Shown here: positions 34,378-43,099 of the stretch, in pieces
How positions within the stretch are numbered: the stretch's first letter is position 1
How the letters are laid out: each line of letters opens with the position of its first letter
Source: Limnanthes douglasii subsp. nivea
Taxonomy: Eukaryota > Streptophyta > Magnoliopsida > Brassicales > Limnanthaceae
Assembly (NCBI GenBank): GCA_036936605.1
Contig: JAUPFV010000005.1
Span: 74,412,885-74,476,884 of the forward strand
Length of the DNA: 64,000 nucleotides
Reading direction: 5' to 3'
Translations under genes and position numbers: made by a program
The notes under the pieces: generated by a model
What the model was told of the DNA's origin: nothing
Seen by the model: only the letters and a program-made list of their open reading frames with translations
Databases searched by the model: none

Positions 34378-34902
34378 GCAACAAAGGCCAAAACAAGGAA
34401 GGGTCGGGCGAGTTCACTCTCTCTCTCTCTAGAAGTGCTCTGGCAGCGTTTTCTCTCTCTAAAAAGCTTCTGAGAGACACAGAAGGCTTTGGGGTATTTA
34501 TAGGGAAGCATGGAAGAGCGGGGGATATCGATCGACAGAAACACAGCGGGAAGGCGAAGAGTCTCCTAGGATCCTAGTCTGTCAGAAGGATGGGCTATCA
34601 ACCCTTGACACGTGTCGATCCGGGTCTGATGAGCCTTGACGTAAGCACCCATCACAAGTGCCGTGTGGGAGTGGGCCGTCGCTACCAGGTCCGGTAATAA
34701 GGCTTGGCCCATTGGGAAAGGCTTAAAGTTAAAAGCCCACACAACCAGAAGATGAGACGCGTGAAGAAGTCCGAAGCAGTAACCCCACGCGTCGGAGAGT
34801 TGAAACCGACGGGATCGGAATCCCATAATGGGGGCAGGTGACCGGCAAAAATACTTCTGAAAAGTCTCCGCTCCTGATAGTTCCCGAAGACTGGGGGGCT
34901 AA
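34378..34902 (-). promoter_or_regulatory. Promoter and leader of the antisense gene of element Y
   Basis: TATAAATA on the minus strand at 34495-34502, 118 bp before the ATG at 34377, followed by a leader rich in GAGAGA (34390-34470). The element-Z copy has CTATAAATT at 53064-53072, about 105 bp before its ATG. The distal part (34560-34880) has no recognised feature apart from bordering the polypurine tract. Confidence 0.6.
34884..34902 (+). promoter_or_regulatory. Polypurine tract of element Y
   Basis: CGAAGACTGGGGGGCTAA immediately precedes the 3' LTR. It is the expected plus-strand priming site for reverse transcription. Confidence 0.8.
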
Positions 34903-35230
34903 TGATGAGGGCGGAATTCGCCGATTCAAGAAATAGGGGCAACAATGTAATAGACAATAGTTAATATAATTATTTGGATAGACAAAGTTCTTTAGGGACT
35001 AATATGCAAAAACAAAAGTAGCAAAAGGGGCCCATCGACATGTGATGATGGCCCATAGAACTTAAGCGGGTCCTCCAAATTTTACTATAAAAGGAGGACC
35101 CTTTTTGCCTAAAATGGTATGGAATATTTTCTTTACAGAAAGACTACTTTATCTCTCTACTACTTTCTCTCTCTAGACTCCTCAGACGCTATATCCGAAA
35201 TACCCTCCGTGGATAATTATCGACTTATCA
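34903..35230 (+). repeat. 3' LTR of element Y (328 bp)
   Basis: Reads identically to 24678-25005 throughout. Confidence 0.97.
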
Positions 35231-35235
35231 AAGTA
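35231..35235 (+). repeat. Target-site duplication of element Y, right
   Basis: AAGTA, matching 24673-24677. Confidence 0.95.
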
Positions 35236-35651
35236 GTGGAGTAATCTTCAGGAATAACTTCAGAGAGATGGTCCATGGGTCTTGCAACAACTATGGCAAG
35301 TTGAACTCTTTAATGGCAGAGACAAGAGCTCTGCTCGACGGTTTAATTATCTGTAAAAGAAACAACTGGGTAAGAATTGACATTGAATATGACTCGAGTC
35401 TCCTAATTGACTATTTAGATAAAGGAAACACTCCTTGGTTCCTAAATCCTATTCTATCCATTTGTAAGAAGCTAATCCATCCTGAGATGACCATTAAACA
35501 CATCTCTCGAGTCCAAAACCAAGTTGCCGATTGGCTAGCTAAGTGGACTCTTAGATGCAAGAAAAAAGATAATTTCAATGGATTTAGCATCCCTTCCCCC
35601 TTACAAGCAATAATCTTTCTTGAAAGTTTGGGGCTCGGATATTTCAATTAA
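35236..35651 (+). pseudogene. LINE 1 ORF2, C-terminal RNase H part
   Basis: Continues the RNase H frame cut at 24677: GVIFRNN, NSLMAETRALLDGL (conserved Glu), IEYDSSLLI (conserved Asp) and ISRVQNQVADWLAK near the end, stopping at TAA 35649-35651. This piece is intact. No clear poly(A) tail marks the 3' end of LINE 1. Confidence 0.9.
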
Positions 35652-36595
35652 ATGGTGCAAATTTGTGTAAAATTTCAGAGTTACTTATCTGGATTTTCAA
35701 TGTTTTGGGTACTCTAAAGCCTTCTGGACAATCGATTGAAAGCTTCGAGCTTTGAGGACTTTTCTTCGTGTTAGAAAGGTTGAACAATCTCTTAAGTTTG
35801 CATGTAGCTCGAAGATGAAGATTTGAGATCATTTCATCTGAAAATCTCCTTGCATGTTACAGAGAAGCTTGATGTAAAGAGATTGGTTTTTTGTATTTCT
35901 AGAGAAATTTGGGATCGAGAAGATGAAAAAGCATCTCACTGGTGAAGCCTAGCTCTTTTATACTAAGATATAATCCTCTGTACTCGATTATACTTTAAGT
36001 CCTATGTTCTCTCGGTCTGTAACCTATAAGTTATTGCCACGTATGTTTGATTAAGAAAATTTTTGATTAAAAATAATAATTTTATAACCACCTCTCGCTT
36101 GCTGGTTATTGTAATCCTTTGGATTTACCAACGGTATATTTTAGGTTCTTCAAACTATTAACAATTTTTTCCCTGACATTTTTACTGTAAATTTTGCATC
36201 TTGGTTCCATAAAAACTTAGATCCGTTTTCAATCATATATATCTTCTCATACAATATGAGAATTCCAACTAAAATGAAACTAGTTGACTATTTTTCCAAA
36301 AAGGTCAGGCTAGAAATAAGACACATTTTGATAGATTTCTCACTCTACCCTTTTTTTTTTCAAACTCAAAGTTGAAATTACCAATTATCCTTTCTCTCTC
36401 TAGATTACTACATTCATGCCATTTACTCTCAAAATCAACCCAAACTCTGAAATCTATCCGTTGTTACCCTAAATCCACAAGCTTTCCACCAATTTCTATC
36501 AGTACTTACTACACTAAACCCATTAAACCCAAAAGTTACCTTTTTTTACCCAAACCTATAAAATCCACCACAAACAACCTAAAATCGGAGTATCC
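35652..36595. other. Gene-free stretch
   Basis: LINE 3' trailer followed by AT-rich sequence. An 88-codon open frame at 36372-36638 has no recognisable domain and overlaps the first exon of the next gene in another frame. Nothing else seen. Confidence 0.5.
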
Positions 36596-37284
36596 ATGGA
36601 CAATGATGAAATGGGCGTCTCTTTGGATGACTTACTAGACGAGGAGGAAGCTTACCGCATGGAGGTAAGAAGTTAAAACCCGATTTTCTGATTTTGGCCT
36701 CGTCGCACGAACATCGTGCGATGAACACCTTCGTCGTCGAACGAAGCGCAAAAACATTGCTTTACAAGTCACATGCGACCATATAGCATTAGGCGTCGCA
36801 TGCGATGGATATGGAGACATGTCTCATGCGACAGCACTGAAGACATGTCTCGTGCGACTGAACTGTTAGACAAACTTATAGTTTCCTATTATATATTTTG
36901 TAGGAGGAACCAGCCCAGCCTCCATTTATGGATGCGCACTACAGTAGAATATTCAAAACTGACAGGTTATTTACTAAAGACGAATTGGATGCTTTTGTGG
37001 ACATTGAATCGAAGAAGATCAAGTTTGTCACAATTACAAAGCTCTACGATAGCGGGAAATCGGGAAGGACTCCTAAGTTAGAGTACGTTTGCTAGCGGTA
37101 TGGTGTATTCGTATCAAAAGCAAAGCCGGAAACTTTAAGAAAACGGAAGACATCGACGAAAAAATATAATTGTCCATTTGCGCTAAAAGGTCATACGATC
37201 GATGTAATAGCCATAAAATGACGTTTGGAGGTGATAAACGGTACGCATAATCATGAACCCTACGTTCGCCTAGACGGTCATTCA
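36596..37284 (+). pseudogene. MULE transposase / FAR1-type N-terminal fragment
   Basis: Exon 1 is 36596-36664 (23 codons, acidic), with GAG|GTAAGA donor. The intron 36665-36903 ends TTTTGTAG. Exon 2 starts EEPAQPPFMD and runs through a FAR1-type zinc-binding domain: YGVFVSK, KKYNCPFALKG, LEVINGTHNHEP. Two stops break exon 2: TAG at about 37093, and TGA at about 37219 where Trp is expected before RLEV. Exon and intron arrangement matches the MULE-OTU gene at 46142 (-). The gene ends abruptly at 37284, where an inverted PMD fragment begins. The catalytic part is missing. Confidence 0.8.
36690..36870. repeat. CG-rich degenerate repeats inside the first intron of the FAR1 fragment
   Basis: Variants of CGTGCGAY / CATGCGAC recur about eight times (CATCGTGCGATG, CACATGCGACC, GTCGCATGCGATGG, CTCATGCGACAG, CTCGTGCGACTG). 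Comparable CG-rich repeats fill the first intron of the MULE-OTU gene. Confidence 0.65.
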
Positions 37285-37566
37285 CAGTACTAGCATTCCT
37301 AAGATTTTTATTCAAAATAGCTGGTCGTACACCTAGCATACTAGCATAAGACCTAATCAGCTCAACTTCGGAGTCAAATGATAATACATCAAAAGGCCTA
37401 CCTTCGACCGGTAACCTAGTGATGATAAAGACGTCGTCCAAAGTCACTGTCATCTTCCCAAACAAGAAATGAAATGAAAAAGTCTCCTCATGCCATTGCT
37501 CGAGGAATGCCTCGACCAAATGAAGGTTGGTATGCCAGCGGGAGAGTTCCTCGACGAGAGGGCAAA
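37285..37566 (-). pseudogene. Plant mobile domain (PMD) fragment, inverted
   Basis: Minus strand: PLVEELSRWHTNLHLVEAFL, FHFLFGKMTVTLDDVFII, YASMLGV. This aligns with the PMD copy on + at 38190-38490 (LVDSFLER, FHFSFGEITVRLDDVHAI, YSRSLGI). It is a piece of about 90 residues that starts and ends abruptly, abutting the FAR1 fragment at 37284. The PMD family occurs in plant transposons and in MAIN-type proteins. Confidence 0.75.
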
Positions 37567-37579
37567 AAATAGTATAAAA

Positions 37580-37740
37580 AATAGTAAGTTCGTAAATCGT
37601 GCAGGATCGCGTGTGTCTTGCTCGCGATCATGCACAATCAACGATGGTGAAACTGCGAGAAATCCGTTCGCAATTTCACCAAAATTGAGCACTATCCATG
37701 CGCGATTGTGTCTGATTTGCCACATTCTCCTATTTTATTC
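37580..37740. repeat. CG-rich degenerate repeats upstream of the PMD gene
   Basis: Repeated GATCGCG / CACGATT / GCGATT-type motifs (GGATCGCGTGTG, CTCGCGATCATGC, CATGCGCGATTGTG). They probably lie in a 5'-UTR intron of the PMD gene, since TTCTTATATTCCAG just before the ATG at 37790 looks like an acceptor. Confidence 0.55.
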
Positions 37741-37789
37741 CACAAAATTACTTGCATATTCACGGTGATTTTATTTCTTATATTCCAGC

Positions 37790-39601
37790 ATGCCTCGCAC
37801 ACAGCATACACCTATTCATAATTCAGGATCAGACAGTGATAGTGAGCATGAGAAGGTTGTTTCACATTCACGGTCACGTTCTTTAAGGCGTAGGCCTATA
37901 GTTGCCACTCGAGCACCTACTGTATCCCATACGATTGGGATGCTGGATCGGCTTTTCCGGCAGGTCAATTCGCATGTGCCTGGTATTTACCTAGACTACA
38001 CACTGCATGAGGCATACATGGTCTTTAAAGCAGAGGTAAGTAATGATTAGTTTAAAGTACTTCGTATGGTTTTTTATATTATGTATAAGTTATTGATGTT
38101 TTCATAGGATCGTCGGCCGTTGCGGTGCTACTCAATGTACGGTACCCCTTGTGCATGGGATCTTGCTGGGAAGGATAGGGTCAGACGTCAGGTTATGATG
38201 TCATGCGTCGGTCCCCTCACCGATGTCTTGGAGTCTTGGAGTACCAACGTACACCTGGTAGATTCGTTTCTTGAGAGGTAACATTCGGAGACCAACAACT
38301 TTCACTTCTCTTTTGGTGAGATAACGGTGAGGTTAGACGATGTCCACGCTATTACTGCTCTACCGGTTATAGGTGATGATTTTATGATTCAGTCATTTCC
38401 TAGTAATGGACAACGTTTGGCATGGTATTCTAGGTCATTAGGTATACCCGATGATACACTTAGGACAAAGTTAGCACGTAATATGGGGGTAGTGCTACAT
38501 CTGTTCGTTTACAATTTTTACGTGAGCAGTACATGCAACCCCATTTTATGGATCATACCATGTCTGATGGTACCGTCGAGTGTGTCTCTAAGGGTTATCT
38601 GCTCCACATGTTGGGTTATTGTATTCTGACGAACAAGACGGGGAACAGTATATCGTTAGATTACTTGCAGTTTGTAGAGCATTATAGGACATCCGTTAGA
38701 TACAACTGGGGCCAGCATATACTAGCTCAGTTGTATCACCATCTAGGGAAGTCGTCCATGCACTCCACTTTAGGGATTGGAGGTTTTATTACCGTATTGG
38801 AGATGTGGATATACAATCACTTCCAGCCCATCTTGACTACGGCCAACACTCTTTACGAGCCTTCTATGCATACTATTTGCCGATACGTACCTTCACCATT
38901 TCGTCAGGATGACGAGACTCGTATCAACATCTGGCAGCTACCGGCTTTGTTGAGGGAGCATCATGTGAGTTACGATAATTTTTACATTTGTTTATTATTC
39001 GTTATTTTATTATTACTTAAAGTTGGTCAAACATTATTAACTTATGGTGTAGGTTTGGTTCATGCCTTACCGCACGATACGCGATCATTTCACTTTCTCC
39101 GATGTGGCTTGGATTGACCACATGCTGAAGGCGTTTGACATAGTTAAGGCGTACTATCCACTTCGGGTCGCTCGTCAGCTTGGGCACATTCAGGATATAC
39201 CACCGGTGTTGCAGCCTGTTTTACCAGCAGACAGGAGGAAGCGTGTCAACACGCACTTTCTGTGGGATGAGGCTACATGGAACGCATGGCGGTCGCACGT
39301 TGTTGATCGGAGGATTCGTGGTGACACATATGTTATAGCCGGCCCTAGTACGACCTCTTTGTATGACGTATGAATCCGTGACCACCTATGGTACATCATG
39401 TTTGATCCTAGTCTGGTTTATCCATCTGGTGCACATGTTGCAGAGACCCCGAGTGCGATGTCATATCAGGCACGACTGTATGACTTATGTGATCGTGTGA
39501 TTGATGGATATTCGAGAGCGTACGAGATGAATTTGAAGGAGATGCGTCATGAGATGCACGAGTGTTCGCTTTTGGCGCACCAGTACTGCGTGAGTGATTG
39601 A
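37790..39601 (+). pseudogene. Plant mobile domain (MAIN-like) gene, three exons, broken
   Basis: Exon 1 37790-38035 (82 codons; Arg/Ser-rich start, then an LDRLFRQ block), intron 38036-38107 (GTAAGT...ATAG). Exon 2 38108-38964 holds the PMD core: LVDSFLER, FHFSFGEITVRLDDV, YSRSLGIPDD, GYLLHMLGYCIL. Intron 38965-39052; exon 3 39053-39601 begins VWFMPYRTIRDHF. All splice junctions are phase 0. Breaks: TAA at about 38279-38281, a one-base frameshift near 38485-38495, and TGA at 39371-39373 after which the same frame continues to 39601. PMD proteins are linked to MULE elements and to silencing of repeats; this copy looks transposon-derived. Confidence 0.8.
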
Positions 39602-39749
39602 TTGGATTTGTATCATATGACTACTATGCCGATTGTTTGTTACTATCTTTTGTTTTACTTTGGTTGTTGCTTTTGTTGATTTTTTTATTTGGAGAATTAT
39701 TATACATTTTTTTATGTTTTTATGTTGTTATGTATAACAGCATCAAAGT

Positions 39750-39965
39750 GCACAAACTGCAACATAAACTTTCAAACATAAGCTGAAACACAAACTCAAA
39801 TATTTTTAAAAACACAAACTCCAATAGAAACTCAAACATAAACCGATTCAGAAACTCCAACATAAACGGAATCAGAAACTCAAACATAAAACGAATCAAA
39901 AACTCAAACATAAAATAAAACACATGCTAAAACATAGTCTGAAACATGAACTTTAACATAAGGAT
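39750..39965. repeat. Tandem ~20-24-bp repeats
   Basis: GAAACTCAAACATAAA followed by MCGAATCA-type variants, about nine degenerate copies, at the 3' end of the PMD gene. On the minus strand they form a run of apparent Phe/Met/Leu codons that is not a real gene. Confidence 0.8.
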
Positions 39966-39985
39966 CCACTTGTACAAATCAGAGT

Positions 39986-40430
39986 TTATCTATCAGGCCA
40001 GTTCCATTTCATCAACTTCCTTTCTTCTTTCACATCGTGGTAGTCACGCATTTCCTCTAGCAAGATGTCAATAATGTCAGCGCAGACTGAATCCAGCTGA
40101 TCCTTTTTTATAGAATCCGTGACTTGACAGTTGAACCAGTTACACGCAACACAACGTTCCAATTCGGTGAGGCCATAAACTGGATGTACACGGAATGTGA
40201 CTAGGACTGACCACCTAGCTTTCACTTCATCAACACGCCTTGAAATTCTAGGCGGCTGAACACTATCCCTTCCGTATAGGAAGTACATCTGGCACACCAA
40301 TGCCTCGCAGTACCTTTTACCCCCTATGGAATGTTCATATTACCAGCTTCAACCGATGCCCTCATCAGATATTGATCTTCCAACTCAGTCCATGGACACA
40401 TTTTTGCAATTAATATATTTACAATAATTT
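39986..40430 (-). CDS. SANT/Myb-like ORF, possibly transposon-derived (uncertain)
   Basis: Minus strand, starting near the ATG at about 40400: PWTELEDQYLMRA, then after a stop/frame change near 40325, YFLYGRDSVQPPRISRR, EVKARWSVL and an acidic tail to TGA near 39986. The spacing of W...ED...L near the start and RW later resembles SANT/Myb-like DNA-binding domains of plant transposon ORF1 proteins. It is probably a pseudogene. I am not certain of the family. Confidence 0.35.
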
Positions 40431-40614
40431 TTCCCGCCTCAATATCTGATGACCCCGTCTTTTTATACCACTTTTATGCTTCAGATTATGTTATCCAAGT
40501 AGACCTACCAGTAAACGGCACTTGCAAGATAAGGATAACGTAATCCAAGTTTACGAATGATTTTGCGACACCTAATATTTACAAAAGCACTCAAATGTTG
40601 CAGTGCAATAATAA

Positions 40615-40669
40615 GGGTCTCATTATAGCATAACTTCCATTATTAGGTGTCTCACTATAACGAGAAACC
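40615..40669. repeat. Two terminal-repeat-like motifs between modules
   Basis: GGGTCTCATTATAGC (40615-40629) and CACTATAACGAGAAACC (40653-40669) are related to the inverted sequence CTATAATGRGACCC. Related copies occur at 42123-42136, 42168-42187 and 46283-46303, always between coding modules. They may be transposon ends. Confidence 0.45.
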
Positions 40670-40776
40670 TACAGAAATTGCCGCAAAAAACACACGCCTT
40701 TAAAAATTTCCCGCCTAAACAACCACGAGCCTATAAATAGACATTAAGCACTCCCCAAACATAAACAGTTTAACCA

Positions 40777-41154
40777 ATGGAGTTTACCCATCATAAAGAC
40801 TACCAATTGCTCAAGGCAGTGAAACTTTCCCTCCGAGAGTTGGGGGAAGATAGTAGCGATGTGTTTTTCGAGCTAGTCTTGTGTAAGATGTACTACAACT
40901 ACGACCGTTTAGGAACGAAAGGTTTTGTTGTGCGTAACCGTGAACCAATTAAGCAAAGGAAGATTTTTTGCAAACCAATGGATCGTTTGTTGTTTCTACC
41001 ATTTAAAATTAAGCAAGAAGCAGCCACCGTCTGGAACATGACCGTGGTAGACTACATCACTAGGGATATGGTAGTGTATCTTCAGAATAAGATTATTGAA
41101 AGGGAAGAGGGGATTGACTCTGACGAAAACTTGGGATATGACTTCGGCGATTGA
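40777..41154 (+). CDS. Small protein of unknown family (125 aa), paralogue of 41655-41993
   Basis: ATG 40777, TGA 41152-41154, intact. TATAAATA at 40732-40739 lies 45 bp upstream. The protein begins MEFT and has FFE-V-C-MY-NY, RLGT-G-VV, IFCKP, IKQEAA-VWN and DYITRD blocks; the C terminus is acidic. About 63 of 110 aligned residues match the convergent minus-strand ORF at 41655-41993, without gaps. No signal peptide, membrane segment or known catalytic motif is visible and I do not recognise the family. It lies among transposon modules, so it may be an accessory transposon protein. Being intact among pseudogenes is notable. Confidence 0.6.
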   Translation: MEFTHHKDYQLLKAVKLSLRELGEDSSDVFFELVLCKMYYNYDRLGTKGFVVRNREPIKQRKIFCKPMDRLLFLPFKIKQEAATVWNMTVVDYITRDMVVYLQNKIIEREEGIDSDENLGYDFGD

Positions 41155-41329
41155 GCATTATGTTATGTTTTTAATTGTTTGCATCTTGTAGTTTCTGTAT
41201 TGTTTGTTTGTTTAAGTTAATGTTTGAACTTGTTGTAGTTTCCATTTACCATGTAACAGTTTTTATTTGGTACCCATTTACCACGATTTTGTGTTGAAGT
41301 CCCAAATTTTTATTCCTTACAAATATCTT

Positions 41330-41620
41330 ATTTGATACCCACAACTTCACACAACAACTAATAAGAAAAATCACAACTTAAATTAACAACCAGTAATACA
41401 AAAATCACAACTTCGGACAACAATTAATAAGAAAAATCAAAACTTAAATTAACAACCAGTAATACGAAAATCACAACTTCACACAACAACTAATAAGAAA
41501 AATCACAACTTAAAATAACAACCGCTAAGAAAATCACAACTTTAAACAACAACTAATAATAAAAATCACAACTTAAAATAATAACCGCTAAGAAAATAAC
41601 AACTTAAAATAACATAAGTG
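41330..41620. repeat. Tandem ~64-bp repeats between the two small ORFs
   Basis: AATCACAACTTCACACAACA, ACTAATAAGAAAA, ATCACAACTTAAATTAACAA, CCAGTAATACGAAA: about four degenerate copies, the last two shortened. They lie between the convergent stop codons of the paralogous ORFs. Confidence 0.85.
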
Positions 41621-41654
41621 GAAGGCTTAGTCGTATCTAAGTTTGTATTCCACA

Positions 41655-41993
41655 TCATCCACTCCCCCTTGCAATAATCATGTCCTCTAGAAATGCTACC
41701 ACATCCCTCGTGATGTAGTCTATCAAGCTCAGGTTCCAGACGAAAGCTGCTTCTTGCTTAATTAACGATGTCAAGAAACACAAATGATGTATTGGCTTGC
41801 AAAAAATGTATCTGCGTTTGATCTGGTCACGAGTACACACAACGAGACCTCTTGTACCTAAACGGCCGTAGTTTATATACATTGTACATTGGACACGCTC
41901 GAAAAACTGATCGCTGGTATATTCCCCCAGTATCTGGCGGTTAATCTTCACTGTTTGAAGCATATGATAGTCTTTGTCCGCTGTAAACTCCAT
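41655..41993 (-). CDS. Small protein of unknown family (112 aa), paralogue of 40777-41154
   Basis: ATG at 41993, stop at 41655-41657, intact. Starts MEFT and shares the RLGT-G-VV, IFCKP, IKQEAA-VWN and DYITRD blocks with its neighbour (about 57% identity over 110 residues, no gaps), but lacks the acidic tail. A TATA-like AATATAAAAC lies just upstream (about 42011-42020). The two genes converge on a tandem-repeat spacer and have similar upstream sequence (CCGCC/CGCCC-AAA-ACNCG). Confidence 0.6.
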   Translation of the reverse strand: MEFTADKDYHMLQTVKINRQILGEYTSDQFFERVQCTMYINYGRLGTRGLVVCTRDQIKRRYIFCKPIHHLCFLTSLIKQEAAFVWNLSLIDYITRDVVAFLEDMIIARGSG

Positions 41994-42122
41994 ATGTAAA
42001 CGTTAACGAGTTTTATATTTTTGTGAATGCTATATGTTTGGCAAGTATCTTATTTTTCTTGATTTTATGTCCTATTTTTTAGGGGGCGAGTCAATTTTGG
42101 TGGGCGTTTAATATTTGGATAT

Positions 42123-42187
42123 GGTCTCATTATAGCGATATTCATACCCTTTCGAATGCAGTGTTGTCCTAAGCTATAATGGGACCC
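42123..42187. repeat. Facing terminal-repeat-like motifs
   Basis: GGTCTCATTATAGC (42123-42136), then after 31 bp CCTAAGCTATAATGGGACCC (42168-42187), roughly its inverse. The second resembles the inverted sequence at 46283-46303 (CTAAGGCTATAGTAGGATCCC on the minus strand). The pair 42168/46283 could be the ends of a 4.1-kb element holding the MULE-OTU gene. Confidence 0.45.
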
Positions 42188-42329
42188 TGCTTCTAAACCA
42201 CATGGGTTGTAATAATGATCATGGATATGTGTGTATTTTTGTATATATTATGTGTCACAACATTAGTCGCCTATTCAGATTACGTTATCATTACCTTATA
42301 TGTGTCATTAGATCATAATGGAAATTTTA

Positions 42330-42700
42330 TAATATTGGTAAAAAAAATAATTGGTTTTGGACTCAAGAACTAAAAAAATGTGAAAATGTCAAAATTGTCA
42401 CTACTTTAAGCTACTTTGAAGTTGTTTTTTTGACCATTTTTAAGATATATTTTTTTTCGTACAAATTTTGAATCATTAAAGTGAAATGACTAATGTATAA
42501 TATTGGTTAAAAAAATTGGTTTTGGACTCAAGAACTAAAAAAATGTCAAAATGTCAAAATTTTCAATACTTTAAGCTACTTTGAAGTTGTTTTTTTTTTA
42601 CCATTTTAAAGATTTTTTTCCGCACAAATTTCGAATCATTCGAGTCAAATGACTAATATATAATATTGGTAAAAACAAATTGAGTTTTGGACTCGGGAAA
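42330..42700. repeat. Tandem ~170-bp duplication
   Basis: ATTGGTTTTGGACTCAAGAA through CTTTAAGCTACTTTGAAGTT to AAATGACTAATRTATAATAT occurs twice (about 42335-42500 and 42500-42665), with a third partial start. No coding content. Confidence 0.85.
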
Positions 42701-43099
42701 ATTACAAAATAGGAAAATTACAAAATTTCCAGAGGTCTTTGCGAACATGGAATGTTGTAAATTGTCAAATTCACGAATGCAGGGGGTTGTAATTGGGCAG
42801 AATCGCGAAATACCCATGCACTCGTTTGAGAAATTGTAGCGTTGGCCGTGCGCAATTTTTCCACATTCCAACATTCTGTGTTCGTCAATCTGCCACTGTG
42901 CCGACTAAGTGAATTTTTTTCACCGTATTTTGCTGAAATCAAAATTTTTATGTGGAAATGGTTATTTAATTTAAGATGGTTATTTATTTTACAATAATGT
43001 TATGAAATGGAATTTTTGAAATAAATAAAATGTGGAAGTATCAATTACAAACCGAGGTGAAATTAAAATAAAGTATTTGTAAGTGCGAAAGTTAAAAAC

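Larger units (their letters stand above)
24678..35230 (+). mobile_element. Young, structurally complete Tat-lineage LTR retrotransposon, element Y
   Basis: 10,553 bp with 328-bp LTRs starting TG and ending CA, a 5-bp duplication AAGTA, primer-binding site, gag-pro and pol on +, an antisense gene on -, and a polypurine tract. Reading both LTRs base by base I found no difference, so insertion was very recent. Its coding DNA is much richer in CG dinucleotides than the decayed neighbours, as expected before methylated C has mutated away. Possible defects: an extra in-frame TAA at 27749 and none other seen in gag-pro or pol. It interrupts LINE 1 in its RNase H domain. Confidence 0.97.

Noticed and set aside
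39720..39923. Phe/Met/Leu-rich minus-strand ORF as a membrane protein
   Set aside because: Produced by a short tandem repeat (CTCAAACATAAA units).
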